From contig JASAMV010004458.1 in assembly GCA_030248065.1 (NCBI GenBank), forward strand, positions 1-64,000: DNA of 64,000 nucleotides, written 5' to 3'. The notes below the pieces were generated by a model. It had not been told where the DNA came from. It did not search any database and saw only the letters and a list, made by a program, of their open reading frames with translations. The DNA comes from Rhynchonema sp. JSB1_4. Lineage: Eukaryota > Nematoda > Chromadorea > Monhysterida > Xyalidae. Made by a program: the position numbers and the translations under genes. This document shows positions 35,200 to 45,804 of the stretch, piece by piece; the first letter of the stretch is position 1, and every line of letters begins with the position of its first letter.

Positions 35200-38120
35200 G
35201 TTTAGGGGTTCTTTCAATCTGGATTCTTTTGCAACGGAGCAAAAACAAGTCATTCACTGGCTGCTGATTCTAAGAAATCATGAATTGGTCTGCGCTCGTT
35301 TCCTGTGGCTGCTCAGGAAGCCCTTTGGGTCATACAATGGTGCAAGGTATACGAAAAAGGGCATAACAAAAACACAATTATTTTTAGCCTGTCTCTGTTT
35401 TTCTGTTTTAATTCAGTCGGCTTGAATCATTGAAAAGGTACTGTAGTGCCGTCAAATCAAAGCGCGTAACGATGTGAGTCAAAAAATTACACATAATAAT
35501 GAGTTCTGGTCATAGTGACTAAAGAAGATAAATGAAACATCTTCTTCCACGCATGCCTGCAGGAACTAATAATCTTGAGAAACTTTTCTAATCAATAGTG
35601 CAGCATCCTAAATCATGAATCTCAGAGCGATTAAGATCAGCGCTGGCAGCTCACATGTATTTCAATTACATGCTGGCTAATATTAGTGTTTTCTGCCCTT
35701 GAAACTCTTATCTTATGGGATTTACTCTAAACCCCATACCGCCAGGCGTTGTTGCAGAATATTCACTCCACATTTCTACTTAGCACTCAGTTTTGAAGCT
35801 AATGTTGGTTACACTCCCCATAAGAGAGAGTATTTTGCGCAGTGTTCAGTTCTGAGGACTTTAAGGGCATAGGGCAGCCCATCATGTTACGCAAAACCAG
35901 GGAAAGGTGCAGTTTTGGTCCGTCGTGACACCTGGATGCATCGACAAAGACGAAAGCACCGGATGTGACCAAGCGAACGGGCATTAAAAAGGGTCTCCGC
36001 CATATATACGCGACCTAAACCAATCTCAATGAAACTTGGCACCGTAAGTGGGCTTGGTCCAAAACACTCACTCCCAAGAAGTTTTTTCCCATATCAGCTC
36101 CCTGTCTGAGCCAGGAGGGCAGAGAGGTAAAAAATTTTGACTCTACCTCAGCACCTTCAAATTAAAATATTGATCTGTTTCGCATGTTCTTAGTGTGCAG
36201 TTTGATCATAAATCTTTCATAGACGTCTTGGCACTGATTTAGAACCACATTCACTTTTTTGGCACAACCACAGCTCGCGCTATTTTGCCAAAACCACGTA
36301 AATTTTTGAAAAAAAGTTTCCATTTATTTTTGGGTCACATGGAAAGCACACAGAGTTTTTATATACATAAGGCAAAAAGCCCGTATTTCATGCTATTCAA
36401 GCGATCGATGACCAATTTTCCACCGCTGATAAGTTTCGACAAAAGCTCGCTCAACCGTGGTGAACCTCAACTTTTTTCCGTTTTTCTGGGGACCCCAAGC
36501 AGACTTCTATGTCATATCTTCCTATTTTAACAACAATGTACCGAGGTGATATATGGCACGTCAGATAGTAAGAACATAATTGTTGTTAATTATGTGCAAA
36601 TCTAGGTTGGTCCATCTGTATCCTTGGAGGTACGAGCAATTGATGAATTTAACACAAAATTCGCAATTTTAGCAAATTTTCGCTTTCGTTATATTTTTAG
36701 CCTACTTACAGTTGTGACGGAATTGTGACCTTTACTGTCCGATGAAGCCGCAACGTTATTGTTGTTCATCGATCAAAATCCAAAATTCTAGTTGTAACGT
36801 ATCCTGAGAAAAATCGTGTTAATTGAAGGCACCGCATACCCTTGTCCGGTTATAAGCCCGGTTGTAGTTCCAAGTCCAACGCATGGACCTCAATTAACAC
36901 GATTTTTCTCTAGATACGTCAGAGCTATGATTTTGAATTTTGATCGATAAACAACAATAATGTTGGGGCTTCATCGGACAGTAAAGGCCACAATTCCGTC
37001 ACAACTGTAAGTAGGCTAAAAATATGACGAAAGCGAAAATTTGCTAAAATTGTGAATTTTGTGTAAAATTCATCAATTGCTCGTACCTCCAAGGATGCAG
37101 ATGGATCAACCTAGATTTGCACATAATTAACAACAATTACGTTCTTGCTATCTGACGTGCCATATATCACCTCGGTACATTGTTGTTAAAATAGGAAGAT
37201 ATGAGATAGAAGTGTGCTTGGGGTCCCCAGAAAAAGGGAAAAAAGTTGAGGTTCACCACGGTTGAGCGAGCTTTTGTCGAAACTTATCAGCGGTGGAAAA
37301 TTGGTCATTGATCGCTTGAATAGCATGAAATACGGGCTTTTTTGCCTACTATATATAAAAACTCTGTGTGCTTTCCATGTGACCCAAAAATACAATGGAA
37401 AATTTTTTTTCAAAAATTTCCGTGGTTTTGGCAAAATAGCGCGAGCTGTGGTTGTGCCAAAAAAGTGAATGTGGTTCTAAATCAGTGCCAAGACGTCTAT
37501 GAAAGATTTGTGATCAAACTGCACACTAAGAACATGGGAAACAGATCAATATTTTAATTTGAAGGTGCTGAGGTAGAGTCAAAATTTTTTACCTCTCAGT
37601 CCTCCTGGCTCAGACAGGGAGCTGATATGGGAAAAAACTTCTTGGGCGTGAGTGTTTTGCACCAAGCCCACTTACGGTGCCAAGTTTCATTGAGATTGGT
37701 TTAGGTCGCGTATATATGGCGGAGACCCTTTAAAAGCAACGTCTCTCTGGTTTTGCGCCATCAGAGCTGCCCTGAAGGCACCTATATCTTGTCCATTGAC
37801 CATTGATGCCGAAAGGGCCCAGCAGTGCATCGGACTCAGTGCATCACACAAAACATCACTCAATCCCTTCCACTTTCAGGAACAATTGTGACCACAATCA
37901 GCGACAGTCCAGCGTTCACGTCGGCCTACAACCAATCCAATCATCTCCCAATGCAACAGGTCGACGCGTGGTCGAAACACAGCGGATCCGTCTCGATCGG
38001 GAGTCGGGGCAGCAAACCCCCTCGCGGGCCCGGTTCGAGCAAAATGTCGATTCTGGCCCAAAGTGCGCAGTCAGGTCGCAACAGTCGATGCAACAGTCCG
38101 GACATCACGAACAGCCCAAC
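35200..38120 (+). repeat. Inverted segmental duplication, left arm
   Basis: Three blocks in order: a unique block (35200-35990), a palindromic element (35991-37728) and an exon-bearing block (37729-38120). The same three recur in reverse order and orientation at 39440-42255. The palindromic element sits between TTAAAA repeats in both arms, so its insertion preceded the duplication. Confidence 0.85.
35991..37728. mobile_element. Large palindromic (foldback) element, copy 1, 1.74 kb
   Basis: Ends GGGTCTCCGCCATATATACG and CGTATATATGGCGGAGACCC; the two 0.87-kb halves are inverted copies (for example GGTGATATATGGCACGTC and GACGTGCCATATATCACC). Flanks CATTAAAA and TTAAAAGC suggest a TTAAAA target duplication. 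No transposase: the open frames around MPKPRKFLKK in both halves are mirror images of one another. Confidence 0.85.
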
Positions 38121-38187
38121 CAAAAGTATCGATTCACCGACAACAGAAAGTTCACAGAACATTACGATTGATAGCAAAGTTTGTTGA
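37870..38187 (+). pseudogene. Serine/glutamine-rich exon, copy A (truncated)
   Basis: After an intact acceptor (CCACTTTCAG) it reads GTIVTTISDSPAFTSAYNQS, then QQVDAWSKHSGSVSIGSRGS, QSAQSGRNSRCNSPDITNSP, and then switches at about 38120 to SIDSPTTESSQNITID and a stop. The switch joins two sequences that are separate in the other copies, so this copy is a rearranged fragment. The protein family is not recognised; it is a low-complexity, probably cytoplasmic or nuclear tail. Confidence 0.6.
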
Positions 38188-39770
38188 GAACGCTTTGCGC
38201 TCTGACATCACACGGCTCACTGTGGCATCAGCACTATAAACTAACACGCCGCGGCGTGCATTCCTGCGACTTAAATGGCCGACTAACAAATACAAACTTC
38301 CGATGGTTACTCAGGAGAGCGTTACCCCACTACACGGAGCAATCTTACGGACATCTGGAAGCACTTTCTATTTCATACCATAAAAACTTACAAATTGTAG
38401 CCATAAGTTACCAGCAATTGTAACTCCACTTTCCACAATAATTTTGTATCAGTTACAATTTTTTGAGCCGGATGCAATAGAGCTGAATGTCTCGATGGCA
38501 CGTTTTCTTTCGCTTAGGCAACCATAAAAACGTATGTTTGATAAAATTAGTTTCCAATAAATTGCTTCTAGAGATGATTATTTAAAAAATCGGGCCCGGG
38601 TCAAATAAATAAACAATCAAATTGTGTCGAGTTAGCGGTCCCACCGGTGTCACCACAATTTTTCTCTTTCTTACAATGTGATTTACAGTTTTCTTTTGTA
38701 GCTGGATACATTGACCCAGTCCAATTGTAACTTCTTACATTGTATCACTTAGAATTGTAACTGCGTGAAGTGGCTTTTGTACCTGGGTACAATTTAGCGT
38801 TCTTTTTGTAAGACTTACAATTTGTATGACTAGAAGTCTCCCAGGAGTCCACCGTCTCAAGGTCCAGCTTATGCACGGGAGTCAAAATAAACAACTGATG
38901 TTTCCCTCTGGGTCTGCAAATGTTGCAGCATTGTGTAAACGTGCCGTGAAATTATGACCACATTTAAACAGAGTCGATGCCACCCAGACAGTGACAGGTC
39001 CATCATTACAAGGTTAACGGTGTTCTTGGTAGACGGTCTCCATCTTGGTGATCGGATCTTGTGCTTTGGTCACAAGACCCATTTAAAATTCAAGGCAGTC
39101 CAATCGAAACACCAAACAGATAACCGATGGCGTAATCCGAGTTTCCACACTTTTGTCAAACATGACTGTTCTTCGCTAGCAAACGGGGTGTCGATGACTG
39201 TGTCCGCATCTTTTAGCGCACGTCCTGTTGCTTTTGTTTTTTTTTTTTTCGTTTTTTTTTTGGTGGCCAGACGCCAATCGACGACTCGACGCACGGCCCG
39301 ACGTCATGATCGATTGGCGGTACTTTTCTTTTCTCGCCAATCTCCTTCTCGGTTGACGTCGATTGAGTCGTTTCTTCTGCACCGCCTGCTGCTGCGTGTC
39401 GTAGGGCGTGATTTTGACGTTTTTCAACCGATTGGTTGGCTTTCATGTCCGGACTGTTCTCGCTGTTCGACCTGACTGCGCTTGGCCAGATCGACATTCT
39501 CGCCGGGCCCGCGAGGGTTTCTGCCCCGACTCCCGATCGGACGATCCGCTTTTTCGACCACGCGTCGACCTGTTGCATTGGGAGATGATTGGATTGGTTG
39601 TAGGCCGACGTGACGCTGGACTGTCGCTGATTGTGGTCACAATTGTTCCTGAAAGTGGAAGGGATTGAGTGATGTTTTGTGTGATGCACTGAGTCCGATG
39701 CACTGCTGGGCCCTTTCGGCATCAATGGTCAATGGACAAGATATAGTGCCTTCAGGGCAGCTCTGATGGC
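38120..39770 (+). repeat. Second inverted repeat, left arm (partner 42250-43990)
   Basis: The block GTTACCCCACTACACGGAGC ... GTCGATGCCACCCAGACAGTG ... CAAACATGACTGTTCTTCGC is inverted at 42780-43990. The arms differ by small indels, and by an extra segment at about 43690-43850 in the right arm. Confidence 0.85.
39140..39725 (-). pseudogene. Serine/glutamine-rich exon, copy B (many single-base losses)
   Basis: Minus-strand copy with the acceptor (CCACTTTCAG) and the full downstream part (KNVKITPYDTQQQAVQKKRL), but broken into several frames. Against the copy at 42253 it has scattered one-base deletions, for example GACCGTCGTGGCC becoming GACGTCGGGCC and a CAA-repeat stretch reduced to a run of A. 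This fits either a decaying pseudogene or uncorrected long-read sequence. Confidence 0.65.
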
Positions 39771-39798
39771 GCAAAACCAGAGAGACGTTGCTTTTAAA

Positions 39799-41466
39799 GG
39801 GTCTCCGCCATATATACGCGACCTAAACCAATCTCAATGAAACTTGCCCGTAGGCTTCTCAAAACACTCACGCCCAAGAAGTTTTTTCCCATATCAGCTC
39901 CCTGTCTGAGCCAGGAGGACTGAGAGGTAAAAAATTTTGACTCTACCTCAGCACCTTCAAATTAAAATATTGATCTGTTTCCCATTTCTTAGTGTGCAGT
40001 TTGATCACAAATCTTTCATAGACGTCTTGGCACTGATTTAGACCCACATCACTTTTTTGGCACAACCACAGCTCGCGCTATTTTGCCAAAACCACGGAAA
40101 TTTTTGAAAAAAAATTTTCCATTGTATTTTTGGGTCACATGGAAGCACACAGAGTTTTTATATATAGTAGGCAAAAAAGCCCGTATTTCATGCTATTCAG
40201 CGATCAATGACCAATTTTCCACCGCTGATAGTTTCGACAAAAGCTCGCTCAACCGTGGTGAACCTCACTTTTTTCCCTTTTTCTGGGACCCCAACACACT
40301 TCTATTCTCATATCTTCCTATTTTAACAACAATGTACCGAGGTGATATATGGCACGTCTAGATAGCAAGAACGTAATTTTGTTAATTATGTGCAAATCTA
40401 GGTTGATCCATCTGCATCCTTGGAGGACGAGCAATTGATGAATTTTACACAAAATTCACAATTTTAGCAAATTTTCGCTTTCGTCATATTTTTAGCCTAC
40501 TTTCAGTTGTGACGGAATTGTGGCCTCTACAGTCCGATGAAGCCCCAACATTATCGTTGTTTATCGATCAAAATTCAAAATTATAGCTCTGACGTTTCTA
40601 GAGAAAAATCGTGTTAATTGAAGTCCATGCGTTGGGCTTGCAACTACAACCGGGCTTATAACCGGACAAGGGTATTCGGTACCTTCAGTTAACACGATTT
40701 TTCTCTTCTCACATCTAAATTTTGGATTTTGATCGATGAACAACAATAACGTTGCGGCTTCATCGGACAGTAAAGGTCCCCATTCCGTCACAACTGTAAG
40801 TAGGCTCAAAATATAACGAAAGCGAAAATTTGCTAAAATTGCGAATTTTGTGTTAAATTCATCAATTCTCGTACCTCCAAGGATCAATTCCAACCTAATT
40901 CACATAATTAACAACAATTATGTTTTACTATCTGACGTGCCATATATCACCTCGGTACATTGTTGTTAAAATAGGAAGATATGACATAGAAGTCTGCTTG
41001 GGGTCCCCGAAACGGAAAAAAGTTGAGGTTCACCCGGTTGAGCGAGCTTTTGTCGAAACTTAGCGGTGAAATTGGTCATCTTCCTAATACATGAAATACG
41101 GGCTTTTTGCCTTATGTATATAAAACTCTGTGTCCTTCCCTGTGACCCAAAAATAAATGGAAACTTTTTTTTCAAAAATTTACGTGGTTTTGGCAAAATT
41201 AGCGCGAGCTGTGGTTGTGCCAAAAACAATGTGGTTCTAATCAGTGCCAAGCGCTGCAAAATTTATGATCAACTGCATAGACATGCGAACATCAATTTTA
41301 ATTTGAAGGTGCTGAGGTAGAGTCAAAATTTTTTCCTCTCTGCCCTCCTGGCTCAGACAGGGAGCTGATAGAAAAACTTCTTGGGAGTGAGTGTTTTGCG
41401 ACCAAGCCCACTTACGGTGCCAAGCTCATTAGATTGGTTTAGGTCGCGTATCTATGGCGGAGACCC
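39799..41466. mobile_element. Large palindromic element, copy 2, 1.67 kb
   Basis: Same element as 35991-37728 with the same junctions in reverse, but 70 bp shorter through dozens of small scattered deletions rather than one block. Confidence 0.85.
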
Positions 41467-42255
41467 TTTTTAATGCCCGTTCGCTTGGTCACATCCGGTG
41501 CTTTCGTCTTTGTCGATGCATCCAGGTTCACACGGGCCAAAACTCACCTTTCCCTGGTTTTGCGTAACATGATGGGCTGCCCTATGCCCTTAAAGTCCTC
41601 AGAACTGAACACTGCGCAAAATCTCTCTCTTACTGGGAGTGTAACCAACATTAGCTTCAAAACTGAGTGCTAAGTAGAAATGTGGAGTGAATATTCTGCA
41701 GAACAACGCCTGGCGGTATGGGGTTTAGAGTAAATCCCATAAGATAAAGTTTCAGGGCAGAAAACACTAATATTAGCCAGCATGAATCGAAATACTGTGA
41801 CTGCGAGCGCTGATCTTAATCGCTCTGAGATTCATGATTTAGGATGCTGCACTATTGATTAGAAAAGTTTCTCAAGATTATTAGTTCCTGCAGGCATGCT
41901 GGAAGAAGATGTTTCATTTATCTTCTTTAGTCACTATGACCAGAACTCATTATTATGTGTAATTTTTTGACTCACATCGTTACGCGCTTTGATTTGACGG
42001 CACTACAGTACCTTTTCAATGATTCAAGCCGACTGATTAAAACAGAAAAACAGAGACAGGCTAAAAATAATTGTGTTTTTGTTATGCCCTTTTTCGTATA
42101 CCTTGCACCATTGTATGACCCAAAGGGCTTCCTGAGCAGCCACAGGAAACGAGCGCAGACCAATTCATGATTTCTTAGAACAATCAGCAGCCAGTGATGA
42201 CTTGTTGTCTCCGCTCCGTTGCGGAAGAGAATCCATATTGAAAGAACCCCTAAAC
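41467..42255 (-). repeat. Inverted copy of 35200-35990
   Basis: TTCAAAACTGAGTGCTAAGTAGAAATGTGG and TGATTCAAGCCGACTGA match the left block inverted, with small deletions. It ends abruptly at CCCCTAAAC, where it joins the middle of the serine/glutamine-rich exon at AACAATTGTG (short shared sequence). Confidence 0.85.
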
Positions 42256-43990
42256 AATTGTGACCACAATCAGCGACAGTCCAGCGTTCACGTCGGCCTA
42301 CAACCAATCCAATCATCTCCCAATGCAACAGGTCGACGCGTGGTCGAAACACAGCGGATCCGTCTCGATCGGGAGTCGGGGCAGCAAACCCCCTCGCGGG
42401 CCCGGTTCGAGCAAAATGTCGATTCTGGCCCAAAGTGCGCAGTCAGGTCGCAACAGTCGATGCAACAGTCCGGACATCACGAACAGCCCAACCAATCGGT
42501 TGAAAAACGTCAAAATCACGCCCTACGACACGCAGCAGCAGGCGGTGCAGAAGAAACGACTCAATCGACGTCACACCGAGAAGGAGATTGGCGAGAAACA
42601 GCAAAAGTACCGCCAATCGATCATGACCGTCGTGGCCGTGCGTCGTAGTTCGTCGATTTGGCGTCTGGCCACCAAAAACAAACAACGACACAAACAACAA
42701 CAACAACAAAAGCAACAGGACGTGTCGCTAAAAGATGTCGGACACAGTCATTCGACACCCCGTTTGCTAGCGAAGAACAGTCATGTTTGACAAAAGTGTG
42801 GAAACTTCGGATTATCGCCATCGGTTATCTGTTTGGTGTTTGGATTGGATCTGCCTTGAATTTTAAATGGGTCTTGTGACCAAAGCACAAGATCCGATCA
42901 CCAAGATGGATACCGGCTACCAAGAACACCGTTAACCTTGTAATGATTGGACCTGTCACTGTCTGGGTGGCATCGACTCTGTTTAAATGTGGTTCATAAT
43001 TTCACGGCACGTTTACACAATGCTGCAACATTTTGCAGACCCAGAGGGAAACATCAGTTGTTTATTTTGACTCCACGTGCATAAGCTGGACCTGTGAGAC
43101 GGTGGACTTCCTGGGAGCACTTTCTAGTTCATACAAATTGTAAGTTCTTACAAAAAGAACGCTACAATTTGTACCCAGGTACAAAAGCCACTTCACGCAG
43201 TTACAATTCTAAGTGATACAATTGTAAGAAGTTACAATTGTGACTGGGTACAATTGTATCCAGCTACAAAAGAAAACTTTGTAAATCACATTGTAAGAAA
43301 GAGAAAAATTGTGGTGCACACCGGTGGGACCGTCCTAACTCGACACAATTTGATTGTTTATTTATTTGACCCGGGCCCGATTTTTTAAATAATCATCTCT
43401 AGAAGCAATTTATTGGAAACTAATTTTATCAAACATACGTTTTTATGGTTGCCTAAGCGAAAGAAAATCGTGCCATCGAGACATTTTCAGCTCTATTGCA
43501 TCCAGCTACAAAAAATTGTAACTGGATACAAAATTATTGTGGAAAGTGGATTTACAATTGCTTGTAACGTTTGGCTACAATTTGTAAGTTTTTACTGTAT
43601 GAAATAGAAAGTGCTCCCAGATGTTTCACGTAAGATTGCTCCGTGTAGTGGGGTAACGCTCTCCTGAGTAACCATCGGAAGTTTGTATTTATGCAGACAC
43701 ATTTTGTAAGTCGCTGCCGCTCAGTTTATTTTTATTTATTTATATTTTTATTTTTATTTGAGTTTTTGCACCTCCAGTGCCAGGTGAATGCAAACGCCCG
43801 CAGGCAATGTGGCAAATCCTGTTAGAAAAACATGAAAATCTAAGTTTATAGTGCTGATGCCACAGTGAGCCGTGTTGATGTTTTCAGAGCGCAAAGCGTT
43901 TCTCAACAAACTTTGCTTATCAATCGTAATGTTCTGTGAACTTTCTGTTGTCGGTGAATCGATAACTTTTTTGGTTGGATTTCGCGTTTG
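42250..43990 (-). repeat. Second inverted repeat, right arm (partner 38120-39770)
   Basis: See the left arm. The distal 100 bases (43860-43965) carry the ESSQNITID exon in its apparently native minus-strand context. Confidence 0.85.
42253..42790 (+). CDS. Serine/glutamine-rich exon, copy C (longest open frame)
   Basis: The best preserved of the three copies: one frame from the junction to a stop at 42790. It reads TISDSPAFTSAYNQSNHLPM, SILAQSAQSGRNSRCNSPDI, then NRLKNVKITPYDTQQQAVQK, a basic stretch (RRHTEKEIGEKQQKYRQSIM), VRRSSSIWRLATKNKQRHK and a glutamine run. It lacks the 5' splice acceptor that copies A and B have, because an unrelated block is joined at 42253. It is therefore the C-terminal part of a gene whose upstream exons cannot be placed. 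Basic, Ser/Gln-rich and unstructured; no family recognised. Confidence 0.45.
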
Positions 43991-44610
43991 TGCTGTGTTC
44001 CTCATTTCTTTTGATAACCAATGGTCTCGTGACTTGCATGGTAGGTACATACATAACATACCATTACTGTGTTGCTTATTCCACTCTTTTTCGTTCACCA
44101 ACCATTTGTTTTGTATCATTCCATAAATACTGTACACATCGTATAACCGTTTCTCGTGTAACAAAATATAACAAAAGAATGGCAATCTCGATTGATTTGG
44201 CATAAACCGTGTAAATGAGCGCAAAATATTCATGAACAGTTCAGAAATACATACACTAGCAAGCCCGCGTGTGAACCATGTGCTGAAGTGAGCCCGCCCT
44301 GCGAATGTGCCGTCTCCAGTCTGAGCACTGCGGGTACCTAATAAACTCGCATTGCCCCCTATTACTCGTGGTCATCACTGCATCGCATTTCCAAGCAGAC
44401 TTTGATGATGATCCGAAACTCAAGGTTCTGCTTTGGGTACCATAATTTTCACACAGGTATTTGCACTGAGTTCGAGTGTAGCGCGACGATTTGGTGCGCG
44501 CGAAAATGTACTCGGTCGGAGTGGTCGTGCCCAGTCGATTTCGAAATGTTTCGGCTGAAATGTCAAGTGGGCCCCTCCAGTTATTATCATCTTCAGGCCC
44601 CAAGAAATCT
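43754..44610 (-). CDS. Unidentified protein, two 3' exons
   Basis: Exon 44366-44610 (acceptor CGTATCAG, donor CGA|GTAATA) reads DFLGPEDDNNWRGPLDISAE, then TTTPTEYIFARTKSSRYTRT, QCKYLCENYGTQSRTL and SAWKCDAVMTT. It joins in phase to an exon starting at 43965: IIDSPTTESSQNITIDKQSL, LRNALRSENINTAHCGISTI, running to a stop at 43754. Five cysteines and two N-glycosylation sites suggest an extracellular protein. The second exon lies in the duplicated region and has a damaged copy at 38120-38187. The upstream exons are not found, and no family is recognised. Confidence 0.4.
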
Positions 44611-44668
44611 CTGATACGAGTTGCCCTGTAGTTCCAGGTTGCACGTCAGTTAAACATCTGGGTTGATA

Positions 44669-45367
44669 CCAAACTTGGTGATCGGATCAGATCGGTATAC
44701 CTAGTCACATCACATCAATGTGATCGGATGTGACTAGGTAGTTACATTGATGCGATGTGTGTGACCAGGTATAGGTAGTCACATCACGTGATGTGATCTG
44801 AAGACTTGCCCACCAACAGAGGCAATCATGCGACTTGCGTTATATTGCTGCAGTATAACATCGTTTTTGCATAATACACCCCTTGTTTGTAACATCACCC
44901 AGCTGGCCATTGCGTCTATGCTCGCCATGCACAGCCACAAACACACTAGACACACATGGCCAGTTGGGTGATGTTGCAGAGATAAATGTGTATTTTACAT
45001 AAAAGCAATGTTTAGGCCGCCGGTGCAACAGTTGTTTGTGCACAAGATTACATCTACTAGATGCGATCTGAGAGAAACTTTTCAAACTCGCGGCCTGATC
45101 CGTAATGCGCATTATGCGTAGCGATAGCGGTCAATACCTCAACACAGAAGTCTGACGTAGTGATTAGCGAAATGCTACGAAAACTCAGCTGGGAGCACGA
45201 GCGGTGTGTGCTTTACGGATCAGGCAACGCGTTTGAAAAGTTTCTTCCGAAGAGTATGTGGCCACCTAGTCACATCACGTCAATGTGACTACCTAGATCT
45301 GATAATGATGTAAATGTGCCTGCCTGGTCCGTTCCAAACCGATCACATCCGATCACTAAGCTTGGTG
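44669..45367. mobile_element. Composite inverted-repeat element, about 0.7 kb
   Basis: Ends CCAAACTTGGTGATCGGA and TCCGATCACTAAGCTTGG, with many TAGTCACATCAC and GATGTGACTA units inside. It contains two nested palindromes: the hairpin at 44889-44977 and a GCGGCCTGATCCGTAATGCG / ACGGATCAGGCAACGCG pair at 45090-45240. The second is shared with 52075-52205. Confidence 0.6.
44889..44977. other. Hairpin with 22-nt arms
   Basis: GTAACATCACCCAGCTGGCCAT pairs with ATGGCCAGTTGGGTGATGTTGC with one G-U and one mismatch, with a 45-base loop that includes CACAGCCACAAACACAC. The size and loop are compatible with a microRNA-like precursor, or with a small nested MITE. Confidence 0.5.
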
Positions 45368-45804
45368 CATAGTCTTCTGATATCTTCTGGTTCACTAATC
45401 TGCCTAGCGACCTGTGCAAACTAATTTCTTTGCTCAGGTGATTAGGTGTACAGTACCTACATATGTAGTGACACGCACGTGAACGTGAGTTGTGTGTCTG
45501 GCCGAAGGTGCAAAGACTGATAAATATCGCAGCTACCACATACTGTAATGCTAATGATTACGTTTACATATTACATGCGTTTATGTAAAAAGTCGCCTGC
45601 GCTGTTGCTACCATCCCAATTTGAAATGTACCGCGTATGTCGGCAAGTAACGACATATGTCAAGTGTATCTATTTAGTGAAAGAAGATTATACCTAAAAA
45701 TAACGATGATTAATGAAACTGAAACTACATATAAGGTTAGAAAGTAATAATGGTGAAATCTAGTACATACTACAATTTTCTTCACCGCACGGTCGGGGAC
45801 TTAC

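Noticed and set aside
36285..41259. Four open frames beginning MPKPRKFLKK
   Set aside because: They are mirror copies within the two palindromic elements, each open only partly and with frameshifts between copies; no transposase motif.
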